Shown: positions 17,133 to 24,723 of the stretch, piece after piece | Position numbering within the stretch: the first letter of the stretch is position 1 | Layout of the letters: each line of letters opens with the position of its first letter | Origin: Candidatus Chloroploca sp. Khr17 | Lineage (GTDB): Bacteria; Chloroflexota; Chloroflexia; Chloroflexales; Chloroflexaceae | NCBI RefSeq assembly: GCF_004138165.1 | Contig: NZ_RYFF01000002.1 | Location: 186,001 to 250,000, forward strand | Direction of reading: 5' to 3' | DNA: 64,000 nt | The notes under the pieces: model-generated | The model's database searches: none | Seen by the model: the letters and a program-made list of their open reading frames with translations, nothing else | Told to the model about the DNA's origin: nothing | Program-made: the position numbers and the translations under genes

Positions 17133-18088
17133 ACCCTGCGATTGAGACGATCAATTTGAGCCGCCGTTATGGGCGTATGATCGCGCTTGACCAGCTCAAT
17201 TTACGGGTCGAGCGTGGCAGTATTTATGGCTTTATCGGGCCGAATGGGGCGGGTAAAACGACGACCTTGCGCTTGCTTGCCGGTCTTCTTGAGCCGTCGA
17301 GTGGAGAAATCCGGCTTTCAGGACAACGGTTAGTACCAGGAAGTGGTCAGCGTCTCGTCGGGTATATGCCTGATTTTTTTGGCGTCTATGATGATCTGCG
17401 TGTCTGGGAGTATCTCGATTTTTTTGCCCGTTGTTATGGTATTCCCTCGGATCGTCGTAGCCGTACGGTTGATGAGTTGTTGAGTCTGGTTGATCTCAGC
17501 AGCAAACGCACGGCGTATGTGCAGACGCTCTCGCGGGGGATGCAGCAGCGGCTGTGCCTGGCGCATGCGCTGGTGCATAATCCACCGGTTCTGTTGCTTG
17601 ATGAGCCAGCCAGTGGCCTTGATCCGCGGGCACGCGTCGAACTGCGTGAGTTGTTGCGTACCTTGCGTGAAATGGACAAAACCGTGGTGCTGAGTTCGCA
17701 TATTCTCAGCGAACTGGCCGAAATCTGTACCGAAATTGGCATCATCGAAAGTGGCAAAATGGTGATCAGTGGGCCTGTTGACGAAGTTCGTCGCCAGTTG
17801 CAAGGTGGTGCGCAGTTGCGGATCCGCGTGCTGCACAGTGTTGAACAGGCCGAAATTGTTTTGCGCGGACTCGTCGGCACGGCAAGTGAAACGTTGCCAC
17901 ATGTGCGGAATGTGCGGCTTGCGCCAACCGAGGAACGAACCCTGATCATCGAACTTGACGAAGCTGATGAGACGTTGCAGACGCGCCTGCTGCACTATTT
18001 GATTGGTCAGGGCCTGGCGATCAGTGAATTCCGTGCTCAGGCCGAGAATCTGGAAGAACTCTTTTTACGTCTGACTGCGGGTGAGTAG
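17129..18088 (+). CDS. ABC transporter ATP-binding protein (ABC-2 exporter type)
   Basis: A 319-residue ATPase. Walker A is GPNGAGKTT, the signature is LSRGMQQRL, Walker B is VLLLDEPASGLDP, and the H-loop is SSH. The C-terminal 90 residues are the accessory domain common in CcmA/drug-type exporters. I chose the GTG at 17129 because it follows GAGGAG at good spacing, overlaps the preceding stop as GTGA, and gives the family-like start MNPAIETINLSRRYG. A longer frame from 17090 lies inside the previous gene. It pairs with the permease at 18345, although two hairpins separate them. Confidence 0.93.
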   Translation: MNPAIETINLSRRYGRMIALDQLNLRVERGSIYGFIGPNGAGKTTTLRLLAGLLEPSSGEIRLSGQRLVPGSGQRLVGYMPDFFGVYDDLRVWEYLDFFARCYGIPSDRRSRTVDELLSLVDLSSKRTAYVQTLSRGMQQRLCLAHALVHNPPVLLLDEPASGLDPRARVELRELLRTLREMDKTVVLSSHILSELAEICTEIGIIESGKMVISGPVDEVRRQLQGGAQLRIRVLHSVEQAEIVLRGLVGTASETLPHVRNVRLAPTEERTLIIELDEADETLQTRLLHYLIGQGLAISEFRAQAENLEELFLRLTAGE

Positions 18089-18170
18089 CTGGTGCATGCC
18101 ATGTTCTGATGATTTAACGCAAAGACATGGTTTCAGGGTGTTGTACCGTTTACGTTCATCGGAGTGCCGA

Positions 18171-18208
18171 CATCAGTCGGCTTCCATTTCAGCCGACTGA
18201 TGGTTTTT
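18171..18208 (+). terminator. Terminator-like hairpin after the ABC ATPase
   Basis: Arms 18171-18182 (CATCAGTCGGCT) and 18191-18202 pair perfectly with an eight-base loop. GTTTTT follows. It would partly separate the ATPase from the permease gene downstream. Confidence 0.65.
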
Positions 18209-18242
18209 CAGTACATAATCCGGTATGCGTGACACGGGCGAA

Positions 18243-18271
18243 CCCTCACAGGTCTCGCAGACCTGTGAGGG
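18243..18271. repeat. 13-bp palindrome carrying the CTCACAGGTCT motif
   Basis: CCCTCACAGGTCT (18243-18255) pairs with its complement (18259-18271) around CGC. The core CTCACAGGTCT/AGACCTGTGAG recurs at 60574-60631, so this is a dispersed palindromic repeat. The rest of the gap to the permease gene holds nothing else I can name. Confidence 0.7.
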
Positions 18272-18344
18272 CTGGTCGAGCGGATTCATTTCTGGAAGAC
18301 CATACGTCGGCACTTCGAGGCGAGGGTAAAGAGGTGAGGCGCGG

Positions 18345-19397
18345 ATGCGAGCATGGCATGTTCAACTGAACCCGATCATTGTCAAAGAGGTGCGCACCCG
18401 GATGCGGGGCATGCGTCCGTATCTGATCTTGACGGGATTTCTGGTGTTGCTGGCGCTGACCGGGTTGGGCATCTATCAACTGATGTTGCAGCAAGCGCGT
18501 TTTGGGGGGACAGTGCTGAGTGCGCAGGTTGGACAAGCGCTCTTCCGTGGGCTCAGTTTTGTGGAATTGCTCTTGATTATTATGTTGGCTCCGGCCTTGA
18601 CGAGCGCGACGATCAGCAGTGAGCGGGAGCAACTTACCTACGATATGCTCATGGCTACCCCGCTGCGCCCGGGGCAACTCCTCTGGGGCAAGTTGCTTGC
18701 CGCCTTGAGTTACCTCTTTTTGCTCATTTTTGCTTCGCTTCCAGTCTTTAGCATTGTACTCGTCTTTGGCGGGGTGGAACCGCGGGCGTTGGTCAAGACG
18801 GTGGCGCTTTTGCTGGTAACGACGGTTACCTTTGGCGCGATCGGGCTCTTTTGTTCGAGCCTTTTTCGGCGTACGGCCCGGGCAACGACGGTTGCCTATC
18901 TGCTGGTCGTGCTCTTGATTGGTATTCCGCTGCTCATCGGTGCCGTGTGGGGCCAGTTCAGTAACCCACCGGGGCAACCACCGCCCCCAATGCTCTACTA
19001 TCTAAACCCACTCAGTGCGCTCTTTGCGGTGACAACGATTGAGCCGGGGGTGATCGAAGGTGGCTTTGATCCAGGGATGATGCCGTTTATTGCTTTTGAC
19101 TTTTCGACCGGGGGCTTGCCCTTTTTGCACCTCTTGAGCTCGGGGGTAATCTTTTACGGCCCGGCTGGCGTGGTCGTCATACCGATCTATCGGGCGACCC
19201 TGATTGGCTATAGCCTGATGACGGTGTTGCTCTGCTGGATGAGTGCGCACCTCGTCTTGCCGCATCGCCGCTGGCAACTGCGCTGGACTGATCTTGGTTT
19301 TGCTTTGCTGCTGATAGGGCTTGTGGTGATTGCGTATCTTACCTATGGATGGTGGTATCTTGTGCCGCCACCGTTGGTAATGGGGCCAGCGGGATGA
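18345..19397 (+). CDS. ABC transporter permease (ABC-2 type)
   Basis: A 350-residue integral membrane protein with about six to seven helices. The first is LILTGFLVLLALTGLGIYQL near residue 28. The cytoplasmic segment ISSEREQLTYDMLMATPLRP is typical of ABC-2 permeases of the NatB/gliding-export kind. Later helices include VALLLVTTVTFGAIGLFCSS and AYLLVVLLIGIPLLIGAVWG. GAGGTGAGG lies upstream of the ATG. It is the membrane partner of the ATPase ending at 18088. The substrate cannot be inferred. Confidence 0.88.
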   Translation: MRAWHVQLNPIIVKEVRTRMRGMRPYLILTGFLVLLALTGLGIYQLMLQQARFGGTVLSAQVGQALFRGLSFVELLLIIMLAPALTSATISSEREQLTYDMLMATPLRPGQLLWGKLLAALSYLFLLIFASLPVFSIVLVFGGVEPRALVKTVALLLVTTVTFGAIGLFCSSLFRRTARATTVAYLLVVLLIGIPLLIGAVWGQFSNPPGQPPPPMLYYLNPLSALFAVTTIEPGVIEGGFDPGMMPFIAFDFSTGGLPFLHLLSSGVIFYGPAGVVVIPIYRATLIGYSLMTVLLCWMSAHLVLPHRRWQLRWTDLGFALLLIGLVVIAYLTYGWWYLVPPPLVMGPAG

Positions 19398-19418
19398 AGA
19401 GGGATTTGAGGGAGGAAA

Positions 19419-19441
19419 GAAGGCCAGCTAAACTGGCCTTC
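19419..19441. terminator. Bidirectional terminator between the permease gene and lexA
   Basis: GAAGGCCAG (19419-19427) pairs with CTGGCCTTC (19433-19441) around CTAAA. Purine-rich and pyrimidine-rich flanks (GAGGGAGG, CCTTCCTC) extend the stem. It lies between converging genes. Confidence 0.7.
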
Positions 19442-19465
19442 CTTCCTCTCTCAAGCCGCTGTGGT

Positions 19466-20125
19466 CTATTCGACGCTACGGATCACACCGACCACGCGCC
19501 CCTGAATATGCAGATTATCAGGCGTCGTAAAGATCGGCTCCATCGTCACATTGGCTGGTTGCAAGCGGATACGTTCACCCTCGTGGTAGAACTTCTTGAG
19601 GGTGACCGCATTTTCGTCGACAAGGCGAGCGACGACGGTCTGCCCATTATCGGCGGTCTCTTGATAGCGCAAGAGCACGATATCGCCGTCGCCGATCAGC
19701 GCATCAACCATTGAATACCCACGTACCTTGAGGGCATAGACATCACGCAATTTGTCGGCTGAACCCAGTTCAGCGGGAACCTCGATTTGTTCAGCATCTT
19801 CGACATTGATCGCTTCAGGGTCGGGCAAGGGTGAACCGGCGGTAATCATCCCGAGCATTGGTACCGTAAAGCTGTGTGACGTTAGTGCAGTCTGATTAAG
19901 AACCATGCCTGGAATGCTGATGCCGCGGGAAATTTTGCCATCGCGGGAAATTTTGCCTTTCTCTTCCAGGATGCGCAGATTGTAGGCGACAACTGACGTT
20001 GAACTGATCCCGAGGTCATTCTGAATGTCACGAATTGCCGGCGGATAGTTGTTCTTTCTGACAAAGTCCTTGATGTAGTTCAGGATTTTCTCCTGGCGTA
20101 CGGAAAGCCCATTTGAAGACCGCAT
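19466..20125 (-). CDS. lexA: LexA SOS repressor
   Basis: A 219-residue repressor. The N-terminal winged helix (about 5-70) reads LSVRQEKILNYIKDFVRKNN and includes the recognition segment SSTSVVAYNL. The self-cleavage bond is A96-G97 in GMITAGSPLP. The serine nucleophile is S138 (GYSMVDALIGDGD), and the general base is K177 in AVTLKKFY. I chose the ATG at 20125 (MRSSNGLS): AAGGAC precedes it, and the longer frame has no LexA-like sequence. A consensus sigma-70 promoter and a SOS-box-like site lie upstream, so it is probably autoregulated. Confidence 0.95.
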   Translation of the reverse strand: MRSSNGLSVRQEKILNYIKDFVRKNNYPPAIRDIQNDLGISSTSVVAYNLRILEEKGKISRDGKISRGISIPGMVLNQTALTSHSFTVPMLGMITAGSPLPDPEAINVEDAEQIEVPAELGSADKLRDVYALKVRGYSMVDALIGDGDIVLLRYQETADNGQTVVARLVDENAVTLKKFYHEGERIRLQPANVTMEPIFTTPDNLHIQGRVVGVIRSVE

Positions 20126-20212
20126 ATGCCCTGTCCTTTCTTCAGACCGCAGCCCAGACAGGGGGCCAACGGCAGTATGGATGCATTGTTCAATCGTCGA
20201 CCTTAACACGAT

Positions 20213-20226
20213 AGAACGTATGTAGG
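20213..20226. promoter_or_regulatory. SOS-box-like site upstream of lexA
   Basis: AGAACGTATGTAGG matches 11 of 14 positions of the Gram-positive LexA consensus CGAACRNRYGTTYG. It overlaps the predicted lexA transcription start (about 20224), a sensible place for autorepression. Confidence 0.5.
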
Positions 20227-20230
20227 ATGT

Positions 20231-20260
20231 ATTATAGCAAGCAAACACTTGTGCTGTCAA
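20231..20260 (-). promoter_or_regulatory. lexA promoter (consensus sigma-70)
   Basis: On the minus strand TTGACA (20260-20255), 18 bases, TATAAT (20236-20231), with an extended -10 TG (TGCTATAAT). Both hexamers are perfect. The leader to the ATG at 20125 is about 100 bases. Confidence 0.8.
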
Positions 20261-20266
20261 GTGTTT
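20243..20266. promoter_or_regulatory. 9-bp palindrome over the lexA -35
   Basis: AAACACTTG (20243-20251) and CAAGTGTTT (20258-20266) flank TGCTGT. The palindrome covers the lexA -35 and lies about 27 bases before the -10 of the divergent kinase gene, so one regulator could control both. Confidence 0.55.
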
Positions 20267-20292
20267 TCTCCACAGAGAGTCAATCAGCGTGC

Positions 20293-20298
20293 TATAAT
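20293..20298 (+). promoter_or_regulatory. Extended -10 for a leaderless ROK-kinase mRNA
   Basis: TGCTATAAT (hexamer 20293-20298) has a poor -35. The kinase ATG is at 20306, where transcription should start, so the mRNA would have no leader. Confidence 0.55.
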
Positions 20299-20305
20299 CG
20301 AAGGT

Positions 20306-21238
20306 ATGGACTACGTAATTGCAGTTGATATTGGGGGAACCCAACTCCGTGCTGCGCTTGTGACGCTCACGGGTGAGATTGTTGCGTCTGAGCGTACCGC
20401 GACGCTGGTGCATGAAGGTGCCGAGGCAGTTCTGGGGCGTGTCCTGAAGCTGATTGAACTGGTGCGGGCCGTGGTTCTGCCCAATGATCGGTTGTTGGGT
20501 CTGGGCATTGGTGCACCGGGCCCGCTTGATCCTGTCACCGGGATGATCTATTCGCCGCCGAACATGCCGGGGTGGGATGCCTTCCCGTTGCGTGATCGGG
20601 TTGCCGCAGCGACGGGCTTGTCTGTCACCCTTGGCAATGATGCCAATGTGGCTGCCCTGGGCGAGTGGCGGTTTGGACGTGGCCGAGGGCTACGCCACCT
20701 GGTTTATCTGACGGTGAGTACAGGGATAGGTGGCGGCATTATCGTTGATGGTCAATTGTTGCTTGGGCGCCTAGGGGCTGCTGGGGAACCAGGTTTTTTG
20801 ATTGTGGATCAGGCGACCGGGGCGATCTGGGAAGATCTCGCTTCGGGGACAGCCCTTGGCCGTGAGGCGGCCCTGCAGATGCCCCACTATCCCGATAGTG
20901 CCCTGCACAAACTGGCGACACCGGCGACGGTCACGGCCGCCGAGGTCTCTCTGGCGGCGCAGCAAGGCGATCAGTTGGCCCGGCAGTTAATGCAGCGTGA
21001 AGCTCATCTGCTGGGCATGGGTTTTGCCTCGATGCTGCATCTCTTCAGTCCTGAAATTCTTTTGGTAGGGGGAAGCGTCATTCTGCACAATCCAGCCTTG
21101 CTGGAGACCGCTCGGGAAGTGGCGTATGCCAATGTACGGGTTCCACTCTATCGTGAGGTGCCCATTCTTGCGGCTTCCTTAGGCGATCAAGTCGGGTTGC
21201 TTGGTGCCGCTGCCCTTGCGTTGCAGTGCATAGAGTAG
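20306..21238 (+). CDS. ROK family sugar kinase (glucokinase-like)
   Basis: A 310-residue ASKHA-fold kinase. The phosphate-binding motif is AVDIGGTQLRAALV (residues 5-18), the catalytic segment is TLGNDANVAALGEWRFGRG, and TVSTGIGGGIIVDG follows. The usual ROK zinc motif (GExGH followed by CxCGxxGCxE) is replaced here by GEPGFLIVDQATGAIWEDLA, with no cysteine, so it is a zinc-free variant. Substrate is probably glucose or another hexose, by family. The start at 20306 gives MDYVIAVDIGG; a longer frame from 20249 runs into the lexA promoter. It heads a plus-strand run that continues into the FecR-like gene nine bases on. Confidence 0.9.
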   Translation: MDYVIAVDIGGTQLRAALVTLTGEIVASERTATLVHEGAEAVLGRVLKLIELVRAVVLPNDRLLGLGIGAPGPLDPVTGMIYSPPNMPGWDAFPLRDRVAAATGLSVTLGNDANVAALGEWRFGRGRGLRHLVYLTVSTGIGGGIIVDGQLLLGRLGAAGEPGFLIVDQATGAIWEDLASGTALGREAALQMPHYPDSALHKLATPATVTAAEVSLAAQQGDQLARQLMQREAHLLGMGFASMLHLFSPEILLVGGSVILHNPALLETAREVAYANVRVPLYREVPILAASLGDQVGLLGAAALALQCIE

Positions 21239-21247
21239 ATAAACATT

Positions 21248-22660
21248 ATGCAAACAGCTGATTCAGGTCTTGCCTTACGCCAGGCTGCTCAACAGCGGAC
21301 GCTGAGCATTGCCTGGGCAAGCCTGCTCTTCTTTTTTGCCCTTTTTGTCGGATTGCTGACATGGGCAGGGTTGACCATACGGAATGTGTATCAAGAGGCA
21401 ACGCTCACCGGTGAAGCGACGCTGATTGTGCGTGGTCCGGCTGAGTCGTTGAGTTGGCGCCCGGCGCAGCGTACGATCTATCAGGGTGCGCCTGATGGGT
21501 TGATGTTGGCTGAGGGCGACAGTGTGCGTACGACGGCGACGGCCGGTTATGGTCAGGTAGCGACGATCAAGCTTTTTGATGCGAGCCAGTTTGATCTGTG
21601 GACGGGAACTGAACTGACCCTTGAGACGATGGAGTTTAGTCGGTGGAGCCAGGATCATTTTCGCGTGGTGATGCGGCAGAATAGTGGCTACATCCGCTAC
21701 GATCTGGCCGAAGCTCAGCCGTATGACCATGTCCAGTTCCAGGTTCATGTTGGCGATGCGGTGATCGAGTTGACGCCGGGGGGCAGTTACAGTGTCGAGT
21801 TGCGGCCCCCGGCACGCTCGGTGTTGCGGGTTGATCCCGGTCTTGCGCAGGAAGTTGACGTTGCGGTGCGCAGTGGTTCGGCCATGGTGATCGGGGTGGA
21901 TGGCGAAGCGGTAAGCCTCGGTACTCGTGAACGAGTGACGATCGATGCGGCTGGTTACCCGGGGCTTGTGGTTCCGGCACGCTGGGATCTGGTACGGGAC
22001 GGTGGTTTTAGCCAGTTTACCGAGGTGGAATACAATAATACCACGGTGACTGATCCAACACGACCACGTTCCGAGTACTGGCACGTCTATTCAGGGCCAG
22101 ATCTGCCGCGTGAGAACCAGGGCTTCTTTCGGCTTGCGCAGACCTGTCGGCCCCCGATTGTCAATAACTTTTGTGCCCCCAACGAGCGACGGGTTGCCGC
22201 ATGGTTTTATCGTGCGGGTGGGCAGACAAGTAGTTTCACCACCGGCATCAAGCAGGAACTGGGGACGCAGGGGCTGGGTGTGGACATCTCGGAGTTTCCC
22301 AGTTTGCGCCTATCGCTCTGGGTGCGGGTGCTCTATCAATCCTTGCCCGACACGGGTGATCGCGGCGTCGAATGCCCGGTGATGGTGCGGCTCATCGCGA
22401 AGCGGACGACCCCGGCTGATCCCGAAGAGCAGCGTGACTATTGTGTCTTTGTTGATGAAGATGCGGTTGCGCCGATGGTGCGTGAGCCAGGGGTGACGTA
22501 TTATCCTGTGCCATTAGCCGAGTGGGCTTTGATCAGTTTTGATCTGCGTGAGCAAGATAAACTGCCCGATTTTCGTTATTTGCGGAGCATCCAGATCTTT
22601 GCGCAGGGCCATGACTATGATTCACGAGTTACCGAGGTTTCACTTGTTGGTGAGCAATAG
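21248..22660 (+). CDS. Membrane-anchored FecR-like protein
   Basis: A 470-residue protein with one N-terminal membrane helix (about 22-46, SIAWASLLFFFALFVGLLTW). A FecR-like beta domain follows (about 80-240): GLMLAEGDSVRTTATAGYGQ, FDASQFDLWTGTELTLE and the repeated GSAMV/GDAVIEL elements are typical of FecR-fold proteins that follow a membrane helix. The last 200 residues are a beta-rich extracytoplasmic domain with a few cysteines (CRPPIVNNFCAPNERR). No sigma-factor gene is adjacent, so a FecR signalling role is not supported. It lies between a ROK kinase and acpS. Function unknown. Confidence 0.75.
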   Translation: MQTADSGLALRQAAQQRTLSIAWASLLFFFALFVGLLTWAGLTIRNVYQEATLTGEATLIVRGPAESLSWRPAQRTIYQGAPDGLMLAEGDSVRTTATAGYGQVATIKLFDASQFDLWTGTELTLETMEFSRWSQDHFRVVMRQNSGYIRYDLAEAQPYDHVQFQVHVGDAVIELTPGGSYSVELRPPARSVLRVDPGLAQEVDVAVRSGSAMVIGVDGEAVSLGTRERVTIDAAGYPGLVVPARWDLVRDGGFSQFTEVEYNNTTVTDPTRPRSEYWHVYSGPDLPRENQGFFRLAQTCRPPIVNNFCAPNERRVAAWFYRAGGQTSSFTTGIKQELGTQGLGVDISEFPSLRLSLWVRVLYQSLPDTGDRGVECPVMVRLIAKRTTPADPEEQRDYCVFVDEDAVAPMVREPGVTYYPVPLAEWALISFDLREQDKLPDFRYLRSIQIFAQGHDYDSRVTEVSLVGEQ

Positions 22661-22663
22661 TTC

Positions 22664-23080
22664 ATGATTTATCATGGCATTGATCTCGTAGAAGTCGGGC
22701 GTGTACGTGAAGCGGTTGAACAGTGGGGCGAGCGTTTCACGCAGCGGGTCTTTACCCCAGGCGAACTCGAAGACTGTGGCCTCGCGACGCGAGCGCCACG
22801 CTTTGATTCGCTGGCGGCTCGCTGGGCGGCCAAAGAAGCTACGGTGAAAGCGCTTGGGCGTGGCTTTAGCGGCCTCGGGGCTGCCGAGGCGACGGTGCCG
22901 CTGTTGCATCTGCACGAGATCGAGGTTCGACGGGCTGATGATGGTCGGCCCCAGCTCGTGTTGCATGGCGCGGCCGCAGAGGCTGCGGCGGCTCTTGGTC
23001 TGGCCGAGTTGTCACTGAGCCTGACACATACGCGGGAGTATGCGATGGCGAGTGTGGTTGGATTGGCAGGCTTGCCGTGA
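22664..23080 (+). CDS. acpS: Holo-[acyl-carrier-protein] synthase
   Basis: A 138-residue phosphopantetheinyl transferase that loads coenzyme A's phosphopantetheine arm onto ACP. The magnesium motif GIDLVEVGRV (residues 5-14), FTPGELEDC and the catalytic RWAAKEATVKALG are present, and LSLSLTHTREYAMASVV closes the fold. It is slightly longer than the usual 120-130 residues. It starts four bases after the FecR-like gene. It overlaps nnrD/E by GTGA, an arrangement (acpS before the NAD(P)HX repair gene) common in bacteria. Confidence 0.94.
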   Translation: MIYHGIDLVEVGRVREAVEQWGERFTQRVFTPGELEDCGLATRAPRFDSLAARWAAKEATVKALGRGFSGLGAAEATVPLLHLHEIEVRRADDGRPQLVLHGAAAEAAAALGLAELSLSLTHTREYAMASVVGLAGLP

Positions 23081-24723
23081 AAATTGTTGCTACAGCAGAA
23101 ATGCGGCGGCTGGAACAGGCTGCGGTTGAGGCCGGCGGTACGTGGCAAGGCTTGATGGAGCATGCCGGCCTTGGGGTGGCCCGTGAAGCCTTGCGTTACC
23201 TTGGCGACCCCGCTGGCCGCCGGGTACTGGTGCTGGTTGGTCCTGGCAATAATGGTGGCGATGGCTTGGTGGTCGCCCGTCATTTGCACGATGCAGGTGC
23301 TGTCGTCGCGCTCTATCTCTGGCGGCGCCAGCGAGTTGAGGATGATGCCAACTGGCAGCAGTGCCGTCAAAGGGGGCTCATTGAGCACGAGGCTGCGCAC
23401 GATCCTGAGTTGCATTGGCTCACGGTCGCCCTGGATGGTACCGAGATGGTGGTTGATGCGCTGCTTGGCATGGGTGCTTCGCGGCACCTCGATCCGAGTC
23501 TGGCAGCGATTGTTACGCGAGTCAATGCCGTACGCCGTCAGGCCAGTGTGACGGCTGGCCCGCATCCACTGGTTGTTGCGGTTGATCTTCCCACGGGCGT
23601 GCAAGCGGAGAGTGGTGCTATCCTCGGAACGGCACTCTATGCCGATCTCACGGTGGCGACCGGCTTGCCCAAACCAGGGCTTTTTGCTTATCCCGGACGA
23701 ATGTATCGAGGGCACCTTGCCCTGGCCGAGCTTGAAATTCCTACGCATGATTTGGAGGCGCTTATGAGCGATCTGCTGACCGCAGCCTATGCTCGATCGT
23801 TGTTACCGGAACGCCCACTCGACGCACACAAGGGAACCTTTGGCAATGTGATGGTGGTGGCTGGTTCACTTCGGTATCCTGGGGCGGCTTTTCTCGCCTG
23901 TGCTGGAGCGGCGCGTGCGGGGGCAGGGTTGGTGACCCTTGCCGGTGCTCGTACGGTGCTGGGAATGGCGGCGCGGCTCCCTGAGGTGACGGTGTTGCCG
24001 CTGGCTGAGGGTGATTGGGGGGCGTTGGGCCCTGCTGCGCTCGAAGAGTTTGGCAAAGAGGTAACTGGCTATAAGGCTCTGGTACTTGGCCCTGGACTTG
24101 GTCAGGCTGACTCGACCCGGGCTTTTGTGGAACGGGCCTTTGGCCTGGATACACCAAAAACAAAACCACGTGTTGGTTTTCTCGCCAGTAGTGCGGAAGA
24201 ACAGCCTTCGACCGCAGTTCCTTCCCCGTCCTTACCTCTGACAGTGCTTGATGCCGATGGTCTTAATCTGCTGGCGACGATTGACGACTGGAGTGAGCGG
24301 TTGCCGAAAGAGCGTTTTGTTTTTACCCCGCACCCCGGAGAATTGCGTCGTTTGTTGAAGATAGAGAGCTTGCCCGAAGATCGGTTGGTTATCGTGCGTG
24401 AGGCTGCCGAGCATTGGGGGCAGGTCGTGGTGCTCAAGGGGGCAACCACGCTGATTGCAGCCCCGGATGGACGGGTACTTGTGCATGACGGGGCCAACCC
24501 GGCTCTCGCAACGGCGGGCACGGGCGATGTGTTGGCGGGGGTGATTGGTGGCCTGCTCGCGCAGGGGTTGGGTCTGTATGATGCCGCTGCGCTGGGTGTC
24601 TATCTGCACGGGGCCGCTGGCGCACGGGTGCGCGACGAATTGGGTGAGATGGGCACGTTGGCTGGCGATCTGTTGCCCGAGTTGCCACGGACGATCAAGG
24701 ATCTACGTTATGCGCATGGTTGA
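23077..24723 (+). CDS. nnr: Bifunctional NAD(P)HX epimerase/ADP- or ATP-dependent dehydratase
   Basis: A 548-residue repair enzyme for hydrated NADH and NADPH. The N-terminal YjeF epimerase domain (about 1-215) contains VGPGNNGGDGLVVARHL and VDALLGMG. The C-terminal dehydratase (about 245-545) contains HKGTFGNVMVVAGS, VLGPGLGQ, FTPHPGELRRLL, VVLKGATTLIA and AGTGDVLAGVIGGLLAQG. A proline- and serine-rich insertion of about 28 residues (near 360-388, GFLASSAEEQPSTAVPSPS) interrupts the dehydratase and looks lineage-specific. GTG start in a four-base overlap with acpS. Downstream it overlaps the phosphorylase start. Confidence 0.94.
   Translation: MKIVATAEMRRLEQAAVEAGGTWQGLMEHAGLGVAREALRYLGDPAGRRVLVLVGPGNNGGDGLVVARHLHDAGAVVALYLWRRQRVEDDANWQQCRQRGLIEHEAAHDPELHWLTVALDGTEMVVDALLGMGASRHLDPSLAAIVTRVNAVRRQASVTAGPHPLVVAVDLPTGVQAESGAILGTALYADLTVATGLPKPGLFAYPGRMYRGHLALAELEIPTHDLEALMSDLLTAAYARSLLPERPLDAHKGTFGNVMVVAGSLRYPGAAFLACAGAARAGAGLVTLAGARTVLGMAARLPEVTVLPLAEGDWGALGPAALEEFGKEVTGYKALVLGPGLGQADSTRAFVERAFGLDTPKTKPRVGFLASSAEEQPSTAVPSPSLPLTVLDADGLNLLATIDDWSERLPKERFVFTPHPGELRRLLKIESLPEDRLVIVREAAEHWGQVVVLKGATTLIAAPDGRVLVHDGANPALATAGTGDVLAGVIGGLLAQGLGLYDAAALGVYLHGAAGARVRDELGEMGTLAGDLLPELPRTIKDLRYAHG

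Noticed and set aside
19927-19965. 18-base tandem duplication inside lexA (encodes GKISRDGKISRG)
   Set aside because: The wing has the same length as in other LexA proteins, so it is chance or convergent similarity and not an insertion.
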